Shown in pieces: positions 1-8,030 of a DNA stretch of 42,589 nt (its first letter is position 1; every line of letters starts with the position of its first letter). The stretch is from an uncultured Desulfocapsa sp. GTDB taxonomy: Bacteria; Desulfobacterota; Desulfobulbia; Desulfobulbales; Desulfocapsaceae. The notes beneath the pieces are model-generated. The model was not told the origin of the DNA. It did not search any database and saw nothing but the letters and a program-made list of their open reading frames with translations. The stretch is from the NCBI GenBank assembly GCA_947311475.1, contig CAMZLK010000147.1, positions 1-42,589 on the forward strand, read 5' to 3'. Position numbers and translations under genes: made by a program.

Positions 1-422
1 CCCATTCCTGAAAGGTCTCGCTTTGTAACAAGCCCGTAAACCGCCATTGCCCCAAACATCCCAGCGGTGATAAAAAAGGTCGCTGCGATGGAAGAACCGG
101 TATACGCAAGAAAGACCATGGACAGAGTAAGCCCATTTAACGCGGCATATCCTAAAAACAATCCGGTTGCTGTTTTAGGCTCAATTTTATCAATCCGGGC
201 GGAAAGATAAAAGACCAGTCCCAGCTCTGCAAAAAGAAGAACCATAAAAAGTGGTCCCTGAACCAGTTGTGCGGCAAGTCCTGTTGAGGCTGTAAACCAG
301 GCGATGACACCTGTCAGCCCCAGCCCTATAGCCATCCAGTTAAAAACCTTTGCCAGAAAGATTGTTGAAGCTTCCTGCTTTGCCTGACTAAGAGTTATTT
401 GTTGATTACTCACATGTTCCAT
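1..422 (-). CDS. Bax inhibitor-1/YccA family membrane protein, C-terminus cut by window edge
   Basis: I translated the reverse strand from the ATG at 422 to the window edge: about 140 codons with no stop, starting MEHVSNQQITLSQAKQEAST. The start is supported by GGAG seven bases upstream. The visible part has a short polar N-terminus and then hydrophobic segments of transmembrane length: one beginning at FNWMAIGLGLTGVIAWF, one around LFMVLLFAELGLVFYL, a third at GLFLGYAALNGLTLSMVFLA and a fourth near IAATFFITAGMFGAMAVYG. The pattern, with AALNGLTLS and the FGAMAVYG stretch, fits the BI-1/YbhL/YccA family of inner-membrane proteins. These are linked to ion leak and membrane-protein quality control, but the bacterial role is unsettled. 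The remaining C-terminal part lies outside the window. It is divergent from the CooC gene and has no obvious tie to the polysaccharide genes. Confidence 0.8.
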   Translation of the reverse strand, partial: MEHVSNQQITLSQAKQEASTIFLAKVFNWMAIGLGLTGVIAWFTASTGLAAQLVQGPLFMVLLFAELGLVFYLSARIDKIEPKTATGLFLGYAALNGLTLSMVFLAYTGSSIAATFFITAGMFGAMAVYGLVTKRDLSGM

Positions 423-479
423 ATCAAAACTCCACTTTAGGTTTACTCAATATTAGAAATACGCTACATATTCCATAAA

Positions 480-507
480 GATATAACCATTGTGGTGCGT
501 CTTGCAA
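480..507 (-). promoter_or_regulatory. Possible sigma-70-type promoter for the Bax-inhibitor-like gene
   Basis: In the 118-base gap between the two divergent genes, the reverse strand reads TTGCAA (502-507), 16 bases, then TATATC (480-485). Each hexamer matches four of six consensus bases. The site lies about 60 bases upstream of the ATG at 422. This is a visual match only; the gap must also hold a promoter for the plus-strand CooC gene, which I could not place. Confidence 0.3.
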
Positions 508-540
508 GAAAAAGAGGTCATCTAAGGAGAAAAAAGAACA

Positions 541-1293
541 ATGAAAATAGCAATCAGCGGAAAAGGCGGTGTTGGAAAAACCACTATCATGGCGTTATTG
601 GCCAATGAGTTCAAAAAGAACGGAAAAGATGTACTCGTCATTGATGCCGACCCAAGCCCGCACATGGCCGAAACACTCGGCGTAAAACACCCTGAAGAAA
701 TCCGCCCCATCGCTGACATGACAAAGCTTCTAGTTGAACGATCCGGGAAGACTGAGGGGTCACCAATGTACAATATGAACCCGGAAGTAAATGATATGCT
801 GGTTGATTTTATGATCAGTCATGATGGGATGAAACTCATGGTACTGGGTGCCATTCAGACAGGGGACAAGGGTTGTGCCTGCCCGGAAAGCAATGTATTG
901 CGCAGAATGCTTACCAAACTGCTGCTGTCTGAAGATCAGGTCGTACTGCTTGATATGGAAGCAGGTGTGGAACATCTGGGGCGGGGAACAATTGCTGGAA
1001 TTGACCATCTTCTGGTTGTTGTGATCCCCTCAAAATCCTCCATCCGAACAGCCCTGAAGGTGAAAAAACTTGCAGAAGACGTGAAGATCCCTAAAATCAG
1101 TTTTGTGGGAAATCTGATACAGGATGAAGAGGATAAATCTTTTCTTGAATCAGGTCTGGGAGTTCGCCCAATAGCCTTCTTCAAAGACTCTCAATCCATC
1201 AGAAAAGCAGAACGTCAGGAAGTTGCGGTTACCACACTTAAAAATGCGGCAGATTCCGCACCTTCTGAACTGTTGCAAAAGCTAATGGCATAA
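541..1293 (+). CDS. cooC: CooC-type carbon monoxide dehydrogenase maturation ATPase
   Basis: A 250-residue SIMIBI-class P-loop ATPase. Residues 7-15 form a deviant Walker A (GKGGVGKTT, with the extra Lys8 of the MinD/ParA/NifH group), followed by VLVIDADPSPH at 31-41. CxC (Cys112 and Cys114, in GCACPE) matches the cysteine pair that binds metal and helps CooC dimerise. In the family, ATP hydrolysis drives nickel insertion into the C-cluster of Ni-Fe carbon monoxide dehydrogenase (CooS/AcsA). No CODH gene is in the window, so the client is inferred. AAGGAG lies 11 bases before the ATG. It is the only clear plus-strand gene, and its stop is 12 bases from the stop of the convergent sugar transferase. 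Other MinD-like metal chaperones are the alternative, but CxC favours CooC. Confidence 0.82.
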   Translation: MKIAISGKGGVGKTTIMALLANEFKKNGKDVLVIDADPSPHMAETLGVKHPEEIRPIADMTKLLVERSGKTEGSPMYNMNPEVNDMLVDFMISHDGMKLMVLGAIQTGDKGCACPESNVLRRMLTKLLLSEDQVVLLDMEAGVEHLGRGTIAGIDHLLVVVIPSKSSIRTALKVKKLAEDVKIPKISFVGNLIQDEEDKSFLESGLGVRPIAFFKDSQSIRKAERQEVAVTTLKNAADSAPSELLQKLMA

Positions 1294-1305
1294 AGCAGTC
1301 CCTGC

Positions 1306-2724
1306 TCAAACAGCTCCGCGACCATCAAAAACCCGTTTGATGGTCTTATAGATGATCTTAATATCGGTCCAAAGAGAATAATTTAAAATATACCAGTCAT
1401 CCATGCCAACACGTTCATCATAACTGCTATTTGTATCCGATCGGTGTTCAACCTGCCACGGGCCAGTGATACCAGGCTTCATGGAGCAATATCGCCCCGC
1501 ACTCTCCTTATAAAAATTTGTGAGCTCCTGATCCACAATGGGTCTTGCACCAACCACACTCATTTCTCCTTTCAGTACATTAAAGAACTGGGGCAATTCA
1601 TCAAGACTTGTTCTACGTAAAAACTTTCCAAGTTTTGTTACCCGCGGATCATCCTGAAGTTTAAAGCTGCTTTCCCATTCTTCACGCAGCGCAGGATCTT
1701 CAGCAAGCATTTGCTCAAGTTTTAAATCTGCACCTTCCACCATCGAACGAAACTTAAGACAGTTAAATTCCTTTCCGGCTGATGTAATCCTGCGATGTTT
1801 ATAGAAAACAGGACCGCCATCCTGAAATTTTACGAGCCATGCAATGACCAGTAGAAGTGGAGAAACCAGAGCAATGACCAGGCTTGAAAAAATCACATCA
1901 AAACTTCGTTTCCACTCTGTATTCGGATTAAAATTTAAAACCAGTAAACTGCCAAGAGATTGCATCTCAGCGTGATGCAATCCATACACATACAGGTCAG
2001 GAACCAGGTAAATACGCGCCCCAAGAGACCTGCATTCCCGAAGGATTTTAAAAATCTTTTTCTCAGCACGCATGGGAAGAGCGATATACACATAATCGAT
2101 ATCATTACTTTCAAGGTAGTCTGGTAACGTTTCAATATCACCAATAATGGATTTCCCCATTTCTTTCAGTTCTGCACTTTCCTCCACCTTATCATCAAAG
2201 AAACCAAGAACCTCAATACCTGCCCATGGAATTGTATCCAGTTCCCTGGCAAGGGAGACACCAAGGTCTCCCGCTCCTGCTACCACTGCATGTCGAACAT
2301 TCTTTCCCTGTGAACGAAAGCGATGCAGAATTTTTCTGACAGAGACATGTAAACCAAACAATAATAGTGGAGTCGAGAGAGACCAGATCAGGAAAACAAC
2401 CCTTGAATAGGCATGGGATATTTTAAGGATAAAGAAATAGAAAAGAAGCATCCCCACCACTGTTCCCCACGCTCGCAGGATGACCAGGAACTCCTGAAAA
2501 AATTTCCAGCCACGCCATGAGCGATAGAGCTGAAATGATTGAAAGGTAATAAAACAGAGCACAATGGTGATAACTGCAAGGCGTGAGTAATAAGATGTCC
2601 ATGGAACCCGGTACCAGATCAGAAGTATCCAAAGATAGCCAACAACAACCGCACAATCGATGAGGTGCAGAAGCCTCGCCATGATGGAACTTTGTTCCCT
2701 GAGATTTGTGGAAAGCATATTCAT
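1306..2724 (-). CDS. Undecaprenyl-phosphate sugar phosphotransferase (WbaP/WcaJ type), polysaccharide priming enzyme
   Basis: A 472-residue polyprenyl-phosphate glycosylphosphotransferase of usual full length. Four hydrophobic segments lie near residues 20-37, 48-65, 85-103 and 108-126. A Rossmann-like CoA-binding-type domain follows (VVAGAGDLG at 147-155), then the re-entrant helix at about 280-299 and the catalytic domain. Family hallmarks are KFRSM (324-328), the Asp-Glu pair in SLDELPQFFNVLKGEMS (Asp375, Glu376), VGARP (391-395) and KPGITGPWQV (416-425). The enzyme moves a hexose-1-phosphate, usually glucose or galactose, from UDP-sugar to undecaprenyl phosphate on the cytoplasmic face and starts repeat-unit assembly. 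Leader element A ends 18 bases before the ATG. AGGAG at the edge of that leader lies about 15 bases upstream, which is long; an internal ATG two codons later is possible. Which sugar it transfers cannot be told. Confidence 0.92.
   Translation of the reverse strand: MNMLSTNLREQSSIMARLLHLIDCAVVVGYLWILLIWYRVPWTSYYSRLAVITIVLCFITFQSFQLYRSWRGWKFFQEFLVILRAWGTVVGMLLFYFFILKISHAYSRVVFLIWSLSTPLLLFGLHVSVRKILHRFRSQGKNVRHAVVAGAGDLGVSLARELDTIPWAGIEVLGFFDDKVEESAELKEMGKSIIGDIETLPDYLESNDIDYVYIALPMRAEKKIFKILRECRSLGARIYLVPDLYVYGLHHAEMQSLGSLLVLNFNPNTEWKRSFDVIFSSLVIALVSPLLLVIAWLVKFQDGGPVFYKHRRITSAGKEFNCLKFRSMVEGADLKLEQMLAEDPALREEWESSFKLQDDPRVTKLGKFLRRTSLDELPQFFNVLKGEMSVVGARPIVDQELTNFYKESAGRYCSMKPGITGPWQVEHRSDTNSSYDERVGMDDWYILNYSLWTDIKIIYKTIKRVFDGRGAV
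1320..1345 (+). terminator. Hairpin just past the cooC stop, weak terminator candidate
   Basis: A perfect 10-base stem, GACCATCAAA and TTTGATGGTC, with a 6-base loop starts 26 bases after the cooC stop and lies inside the 3' end of the convergent sugar transferase gene. The following plus-strand sequence is TTATAGAT, so the U-tract is poor. It could end cooC transcripts or limit collision of the two convergent transcripts, or be incidental to coding. Confidence 0.3.
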
Positions 2725-2742
2725 ATAGTGTTAATAAAACTC

Positions 2743-2856
2743 CTAACGCAGGTGAACTGCAAGTAAGTGCCTTGTTGCTATTCATAACGGTTTGATCTTG
2801 TTTACTCTCACATATTCTTGTTTTTTATTGCAGTAATCATAGCGTAAGGCACTAAT
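2743..2856 (-). promoter_or_regulatory. Leader element A (three-copy structured repeat) upstream of the priming transferase
   Basis: This 114-base block has close relatives at 27279-27393 and 36242-36356, all in the same orientation and each just upstream of a minus-strand gene. On the minus strand it runs: TTAGTGCCTTA (2845-2856); the A-rich AAAAAACAAGAA; CAACAAGGCACTTACTTGC; then a hairpin GCAG-GTGAA-CTGC (as written on plus, 2748-2760) and GCGTTAG. AGTGCCTT and AAGGCACT can pair over about 70 bases. Copies A and B are alike nearly throughout; C keeps the boxes but diverges between them. It may be a 5' leader RNA, a promoter/operator block, or a mobile repeat. The function is unknown. Confidence 0.7.
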
Positions 2857-2866
2857 AACCTGATAA

Positions 2867-3808
2867 TTAATCGTTTTTACTTCTATTCCACCAGGAGCTA
2901 TTCATACTAAGCTTAGGCAATACCCACTGCGGCAGAATACTATACTTACATCCTAATTTATATCCAATAAATTTAGTCAAATTCCGACAAAAAAACAGCG
3001 GCAGAAGGAGAACTTTTTTCTGTTCCAAAATCATTCCAAATTCATATTTTATGTACTTCAATCCCTCTCCTTCCGCACGACCAAACGTGCGAGGAAGCCA
3101 GGCCTCAGTCTTATGCAAAACACCTATATCAAAAGAGCGGTGAAATTCCTGCCACAATGAATAATTATGGGAATGTAAAACAGCAGCCTCAGCAACATAG
3201 GCAATTTTATAATTATTCTGCAACAACCTTCCTGCAGTACAGGTATCTTCACCAAATATCAAATTATCTGGAAAAAAACCGACCTCTGCAAGAGAAGATC
3301 TACGATAGGCGGCACAAGAATTTGAAACAAATGCTGTTTTTAATCCATACTTTTTTTTATCAGCAAATTGTCGAATCTTCGATTCAGCCGGATAATTAAA
3401 GAGTCTTAGCGCACTGGCAGAAAGAGAAGCGTCACTGTTTGGGAGTTGCCTTCCATAACTTATTGCTATGGCCTTATCCTTTGCAAAAGGAGCAATCAGC
3501 AACGCTATAAGCTCATCGCTTGTCGGTATTGCGTCCTGGGTGAAAAAAATAAGGATATCCCCCTTTGATCTTAAAGCAGCCATTGTTCTTGTGGCTCCGT
3601 GATCAAATTCACCTCTGGGAATGGTGAGAACGTCAGCACCAAATTTTTCGGCAACCATTCGGGTGTTGTCATTTGAGCTGGAATCAACGACCAGAAGTTC
3701 ATCGGGAATTATGCTTTGAGAAGACAGGCTTTCCAATAAATCACGGAAAACGCTGCCTCCGTTCAAAGTAGGAATAATTACAGATAAACGGGGTAAACTC
3801 TGCGCCAT
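2867..3808 (-). CDS. GT2-family glycosyltransferase (rhamnosyltransferase-like)
   Basis: A 313-residue soluble GT-A transferase. It starts with the GT2 signature LSVIIPTLNGG, then LLVVDSSSNDNT for the nucleotide-binding Asp region. IFFTQDAIP supplies the metal-binding acidic motif in the variant TQDA often seen in rhamnosyltransferase-like members. GEDTCTAGRLL holds the later acidic catalytic region. It would add a sugar to the lipid-linked repeat unit at the cytoplasmic membrane; donor and linkage cannot be read from sequence. AAGGA about eight bases before the ATG supports the start and overlaps the stop region of the upstream glycosyltransferase, 12 bases away. It is the last of four consecutive GT2 genes, and leader element A begins ten bases beyond its stop. 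Confidence 0.88.
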   Translation of the reverse strand: MAQSLPRLSVIIPTLNGGSVFRDLLESLSSQSIIPDELLVVDSSSNDNTRMVAEKFGADVLTIPRGEFDHGATRTMAALRSKGDILIFFTQDAIPTSDELIALLIAPFAKDKAIAISYGRQLPNSDASLSASALRLFNYPAESKIRQFADKKKYGLKTAFVSNSCAAYRRSSLAEVGFFPDNLIFGEDTCTAGRLLQNNYKIAYVAEAAVLHSHNYSLWQEFHRSFDIGVLHKTEAWLPRTFGRAEGEGLKYIKYEFGMILEQKKVLLLPLFFCRNLTKFIGYKLGCKYSILPQWVLPKLSMNSSWWNRSKND

Positions 3809-3820
3809 CAGATATATCCT

Positions 3821-4636
3821 TTAAAGACGAAAAACTTTTACCAGAAAATACTTAAATACTGCCCACGCCATATAGGGTGAAGGGTGTTTCTTATAAAGCA
3901 ACAATTCACTTCCAGCAGCGAGTATACGCATCTCATATGACATTTTTGAGCGTTCACCCTTCCATCCCCGGCAATGATACGCGGACAATGCAGGATGATA
4001 CAACAACTTCCAGCCCGATTTACGCATACGAAGGCTAAACTCTATATCCTCTTTATAAAGAAAGAATTCAGGATCAAAAACCAATCCGTTAAAAGGGATT
4101 AACGCCTTCTTTCTGCAAAACAATAATGCCCCGCAAAGAGCAGGCATTGACTCAGGATTTTCATATTTGCCGTGATCATACTCCCCTTGCCCTCTATCAT
4201 ACCATCGTCCGAACCAGGTTCGTTGTATACCAGTTGAGTCAAGTCTTCCACTTGGCTTGTTCTGCTCCAGGTCATAGCTAAGTAATTTACCTGAAAGTAT
4301 GCCGATTGCAGTATCATCACATATTGTTAATGCGTCTGTAACAAAACATGGAGGCAAAAACAGATCTGGATTCACGAAAACAACAAAATCTATATCGGGT
4401 TGTACTTTTGCGTATCCCAGGTTATTTGCCCTGGAAAAACCAACATTTTCAGAAAGTACTATTTCAACAGGGTATTTTTCGTGAAGGTACGCAATAAACG
4501 TTTGGTCAGAAGATCCACTATCCACGAGGATAATTGATTCCAGCGGATAATCCTGTGTTGTTAATCCCTGAATACAACGTTCAAGAGTCTGTTCGGAATT
4601 ATGAGAAACGACAATGGCGGCCACTTTAGGTGACAT
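3821..4636 (-). CDS. GT2-family glycosyltransferase (WbbL-like)
   Basis: A 271-residue GT-A transferase. VAAIVVSHNSEQTLERCI is the GT2 N-terminus and IILVDSGSSDQT the donor-binding Asp region. VVFVNPDLFLPP carries the acidic motif as NPD, the form found in WbbL-type rhamnosyltransferases. FFLYKEDIEFSLRMRKSGW is the conserved E-D-x-[DE] block with the probable catalytic base. No transmembrane segments are obvious. It sits 12 bases from the gene after it and 5 bases from the one before it, so it is almost certainly cotranscribed. AGGA lies about ten bases upstream of the ATG. The role in repeat-unit extension is inferred from family and context; specificity is not predictable. Confidence 0.88.
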   Translation of the reverse strand: MSPKVAAIVVSHNSEQTLERCIQGLTTQDYPLESIILVDSGSSDQTFIAYLHEKYPVEIVLSENVGFSRANNLGYAKVQPDIDFVVFVNPDLFLPPCFVTDALTICDDTAIGILSGKLLSYDLEQNKPSGRLDSTGIQRTWFGRWYDRGQGEYDHGKYENPESMPALCGALLFCRKKALIPFNGLVFDPEFFLYKEDIEFSLRMRKSGWKLLYHPALSAYHCRGWKGERSKMSYEMRILAAGSELLLYKKHPSPYMAWAVFKYFLVKVFRL

Positions 4637-4641
4637 ACTAT

Positions 4642-5682
4642 TTATTTCCTGGAGAGAAACAGACGTTGATAGAAGGAAAAAAGTCGATTCCCCTGACCTT
4701 TTGCTTCACGTCTTCTCATGATTGACTGGATAACTTCCCTCTCTGCCGTATCCATTATCTCGGCAAGCTTTTGATGCTTAAGAGACTGAGAATGCAGATT
4801 CTTTTTACGCTTGCCGAGCATCAACGGGAGTATTACAAAAAACTTCACTAAGCCCTGCAAATAGGCGACAAACTGCATTTTTTTAATAACGAAACAGAGC
4901 CAGAAAAACTGATACACGCAGATAGCCGGAATGCATCGAAAAAAAAGGAGTAAGGGATAATTTTTTACCAGTAGACACAAATTATTTCTGGTGGACAGAC
5001 TCACCGTGAAGGGATTGATCCTGGATCCTGTGGTGGCACTGCCGATATGGTACACCCGGGCATCAGGAACATACCAGCACCTTTTACCACGACTGTTTGC
5101 CCGAAGATTGATATCCACATCTTCCAGATATGCAAAAAAGTCCTCATCAAAAAGACCAATTTCTTCAAAAAGTTTTCTTCGATATAAGGCAGCACCTGCA
5201 CATGCCCCAAATACTTGCCTGGCAGTGCTGTAGTACTCGCTGTCCTTTTCCATGGTGCCAATTCTATACCCGACGCCCCCTCGCAGGAAAGAATCCCCTG
5301 CCCCGTCAAGCACAGATCTGTCATGGTAATCCAGCATCTTGCTTGCAAAAAATTCATACTCAGTCATTAATTCTGCAGCTGCAACAAGTCTTTCAAGGCA
5401 GTGACCATCAAGCTCTGTGTCGTTGTTCAACAGAAAAACAAGCGGAGCAGATCCGGTTTTTATTCCACCATTCACAGCAGCACTGAAGCCTGTGTTTTCA
5501 GGCCAGGCAAGAACTTCAACTTCAGGATAATTCTGCTGTAAAAATTCAACAGAACCGTCACCAGAACCGTTATCAACAACAATTACACGGAAATCGGAAT
5601 AACTTTGCCGCTGTAATGAATCCAGGCAGGCAGGCAGAAAATTCTTCCCATTAAAATTTGGAATTATAATGTCTACTTGCAT
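4642..5682 (-). CDS. GT2-family glycosyltransferase with C-terminal hydrophobic region
   Basis: A 346-residue GT2 enzyme: VDIIIPNFNGKNFLPACL at the start, VIVVDNGSGDGS, then VFLLNNDTELD with the NND form of the metal-binding motif. FFAYLEDVDINLRANSRGK is the acidic block for the acceptor-side base. After the GT-A domain, a hydrophobic stretch (LLLFFRCIPAICVYQFFWL) around residues 243-262 and a second around 270-290 suggest monotopic membrane attachment, followed by a basic tail rich in Arg and Lys. It resembles WbbL/RfbF-like transferases that build O-antigen or exopolysaccharide repeat units. It lies 5 bases before the next gene and 17 bases after the previous one. The start at 5682 has no strong ribosome binding site, so translational coupling is plausible. 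Confidence 0.87.
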   Translation of the reverse strand: MQVDIIIPNFNGKNFLPACLDSLQRQSYSDFRVIVVDNGSGDGSVEFLQQNYPEVEVLAWPENTGFSAAVNGGIKTGSAPLVFLLNNDTELDGHCLERLVAAAELMTEYEFFASKMLDYHDRSVLDGAGDSFLRGGVGYRIGTMEKDSEYYSTARQVFGACAGAALYRRKLFEEIGLFDEDFFAYLEDVDINLRANSRGKRCWYVPDARVYHIGSATTGSRINPFTVSLSTRNNLCLLVKNYPLLLFFRCIPAICVYQFFWLCFVIKKMQFVAYLQGLVKFFVILPLMLGKRKKNLHSQSLKHQKLAEIMDTAEREVIQSIMRRREAKGQGNRLFSFYQRLFLSRK

Positions 5683-5699
5683 GGTTATCGAATAACTCT

Positions 5700-6665
5700 C
5701 TATTCGCCATCCTCACTACTGCGTCCAATAATACGTCGAACAAAATAAATCGGTTTTTTCTGGGACTCATGATAAGTCCGTACAATAAGCTCAGCAAGCA
5801 GCCCCATGGTAACAAATTGAACCCCCATAAATATCAGTAACACTGCAAGCAGCAACAGAGGTCTGTCTGAAAGTCCTACACCTGCAAAAAAACGCTGCAG
5901 GGTCATAACTAAGGCCATCAGAAACCCAATCCCGGCCGATATCACTCCAACTGTTCCAAAAACATGGAGCGGCCGGGTTGCATAACTTAACAAAAACTTA
6001 ACGGTCATAAGATCAAGAACCACACGGATAGTTCGAGAAATCCCGTACTTGGAGGTACCAAAACGACGAGCACGATGATTTACCTTTACTTCAGTGAAAG
6101 ATATCCCCATACCACTGGCAATGGCTGGAATAAAACGATGCATCTCACCATATAGATGTATGTTCTCAGTGACTTCATGCCGAAAAGCTTTCAATGTACA
6201 TCCATAATCATGCAGCCCCACCCCTGTTAACCAGGAGATAAGTTTATTTGCCAACATGGACGGTAACTTGCGGGAGATAAAAGGGTCTTTTCGATCATGG
6301 CGCCAACCAGTAACCACATCATAGCCTTCATTAATTTTAGCGACCATATAAGGGATATCGTGGGGATCATTCTGTAAATCACCATCCATGGAAACAATTA
6401 TTTCGCCTCTTGCATGGTCAAATCCGGCCGACATGGCTGCGGTCTGTCCAAAATTTCTCCTCAATGCAATAACAACAACTTTCTCATCTTCCTTACTCAA
6501 ATTTTCAAGAACCTTAACAGAAGAGTCACTCGAGCCATCATCAACAAAGATCATCTCATACTGATAATCTGTTGCATTGAGTACTTCTATTATTTCTGCA
6601 TAGAGCAGAGGAATATTTTCTTCTTCGTTAAATATAGGAATTACCAATGAAATATCCAACGTCAT
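5700..6665 (-). CDS. Polyprenyl-phosphate-type glycosyltransferase (GT2, DPM1/GtrB-like) with two C-terminal membrane helices
   Basis: A 321-residue protein: SLVIPIFNEEENIPLL (about 6-21), IFVDDGSSD, and the metal motif SMDGDLQNDP (Asp94, Asp96) typical of dolichol-phosphate-mannose-synthase-like and GtrB/ArnC-type enzymes. Two hydrophobic segments near residues 235-260 and 270-295 end the protein, as in GtrB and ArnC. Such enzymes usually charge undecaprenyl phosphate with a single sugar, which a GT-C enzyme then uses on the periplasmic side; the GT-C-like protein at 34329-36194 is a possible partner. AAGGAG sits only one base before the ATG at 6665 but seven bases before a TTG at 6659, so the real start may be the TTG two codons downstream. 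The 99 bases upstream show no clear feature. Confidence 0.88.
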   Translation of the reverse strand: MTLDISLVIPIFNEEENIPLLYAEIIEVLNATDYQYEMIFVDDGSSDSSVKVLENLSKEDEKVVVIALRRNFGQTAAMSAGFDHARGEIIVSMDGDLQNDPHDIPYMVAKINEGYDVVTGWRHDRKDPFISRKLPSMLANKLISWLTGVGLHDYGCTLKAFRHEVTENIHLYGEMHRFIPAIASGMGISFTEVKVNHRARRFGTSKYGISRTIRVVLDLMTVKFLLSYATRPLHVFGTVGVISAGIGFLMALVMTLQRFFAGVGLSDRPLLLLAVLLIFMGVQFVTMGLLAELIVRTYHESQKKPIYFVRRIIGRSSEDGE

Positions 6666-6764
6666 TCTCCTTGTTCGTTCTTAAAAATTTCTTACGTAAT
6701 ATGATTTCAGGCCATAATTTATCAATCGAAGCACTATATACCTAATCCTGAAAAAACTAAACTA

Positions 6765-8030
6765 TTATGCTGACCGCAGAGCTTGAACCGGATCCATTTT
6801 TCCTGCCTTGATAGCAGGATAAACACCTGCACAGATGCCAACAAGTACTGATGTAAACAATGGCAGCAAGATGGTTATAGAGCTTACTGCCACACTCCAT
6901 TCGGCAAATCTTGCAATAAAGAGAGAACAGCCAAAACCAGCAAGAACTCCAATGAACCCGCCACTCGTGGTTAACAACAGTGCTTCTGCCAAAAACTGAG
7001 CCACTATATCTTTGCGTGTTGCTCCAACAGCTCGACGAATACCAATTTCCCTTGTTCTTTCTGAAATTGTTGCCAGCAATACATTCATTATCCCAATGCC
7101 ACCAACCACCAGAGAAATCCCGCCAATTGTAGTGAGAACAAGATTAAAAATACGTTGCGTCTTTTTTGCCTGTACCATGAGTTGCTTAGGTACAATAACC
7201 TGATAATCGTGGAGCGACTGATGGGAAATCTCCAGGCTCCGTCGAATCAGGGGAACCAGTTTTTCCGCTGCATCCTGAGAATTCATTTTCACTATAAGCT
7301 CGTCAAGCGCCAGTTCACTGTCCCCATTCCCGGCTGACTCCATATAGAGATGTGTTCCGAAAGGAAGAAAAATCATCTGACCTATTTCCCGCGCCAATAC
7401 CACGCCACTCTTCTTCCCTGCTTTTGCCACCTGATTATTTCTCACAATGCCTGCAACCAGAAACAATTGTTCACCAATTCTTATTTGCCTGCCAACACTC
7501 CCTTTCGTGCCAAGCGCACGTGAAACACTTTCGCCAAGCAAACAGATTAATTTCTTCTGCTGTTCATCCCGGGCAAGCATCAACCGCCCCCTGGAAACGT
7601 CAATCCCCAGAACCTCAAAATATGATGCCGAACATGCAACCACCTGAGGCGTTAATTCAGGCCCCTGCCCGGATATTTCAACCTGTAGTTCCTTTAAATA
7701 TGCAACATCAAGAATAGCATCTGAGGCACCACGTAACAGTTGCACATCTTTTATTTGTAAGCCTTCTGTAAAGTGTCCTTCTTTCAGCAATGATCCGTTA
7801 CCGTTCATCTGTATTCGACGAATAATAATATTCTCAAGCCCAAGCTGACGAATACCATCAAGCACTTCACGCTTGGCCCCTTCTCCAATGGAAAGGGTAG
7901 CAAAAACAGCAGCAACGCCACAAATAATACCCAAGACACTTAAGAATGATCGCATCCTGTGTCGCAGTAATGATCCGGATGCAATTTTGTACAATCCCTG
8001 CAGATATGATTTGTGAAAGAAACTGTTCAT
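6765..8030 (-). CDS. MacB-type ABC transporter permease
   Basis: A 421-residue permease of the MacB/FtsX family. An N-terminal helix (SFLSVLGIICGVAAVFATLS, about 29-48) is followed by a periplasmic MacB core domain and then three C-terminal helices, the classic four-helix FtsX layout. The conserved loop after helix 2 is present (GIGIMNVLLATISERTREIG, then IRRAVGAT). Unlike E. coli MacB, the ATPase is a separate protein, encoded just upstream with a 4-base ATGA overlap at 8027-8030. With the MacA-like adaptor and TolC it should form a tripartite mechanotransmission exporter. Proven MacAB substrates include macrolides, toxins and glycolipids; here a polysaccharide or lipid precursor is only a guess from location. 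It is the last gene of the 12612-6765 unit. Confidence 0.9.
   Translation of the reverse strand: MNSFFHKSYLQGLYKIASGSLLRHRMRSFLSVLGIICGVAAVFATLSIGEGAKREVLDGIRQLGLENIIIRRIQMNGNGSLLKEGHFTEGLQIKDVQLLRGASDAILDVAYLKELQVEISGQGPELTPQVVACSASYFEVLGIDVSRGRLMLARDEQQKKLICLLGESVSRALGTKGSVGRQIRIGEQLFLVAGIVRNNQVAKAGKKSGVVLAREIGQMIFLPFGTHLYMESAGNGDSELALDELIVKMNSQDAAEKLVPLIRRSLEISHQSLHDYQVIVPKQLMVQAKKTQRIFNLVLTTIGGISLVVGGIGIMNVLLATISERTREIGIRRAVGATRKDIVAQFLAEALLLTTSGGFIGVLAGFGCSLFIARFAEWSVAVSSITILLPLFTSVLVGICAGVYPAIKAGKMDPVQALRSA

Noticed and set aside
2743..2760. Integron attC-like ends (GTTAG next to a hairpin) in the leaders
   Set aside because: The boxes do not fit RYYYAAC/GTTRRRY (copy C has GTGAG), no integrase is present, and the elements precede operons rather than separate cassettes.
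2759..2771. Sigma-54-like GG..GC pattern (GGCACTTACTTGC) in the leader elements
   Set aside because: All three copies have 9 bases between GG and GC, while the -24/-12 promoter needs 10; the strict spacing makes a canonical sigma-54 promoter unlikely.
2743..2856. JUMPStart/ops element for RfaH
   Set aside because: GGCGGTAGCGTG does not occur in any copy; only the general idea of a leader hairpin is shared.
5001..5486. Open frames on both strands inside the GT2 gene at 4642-5682
   Set aside because: No start signal, no family features and complete overlap with a well-supported transferase.
7194..7206. Another ATAACCTGAT, as at the borders of the 42306-42484 element and beside leader A
   Set aside because: It lies in conserved MacB coding sequence with no inverted ends nearby, so a chance match is the simplest reading.
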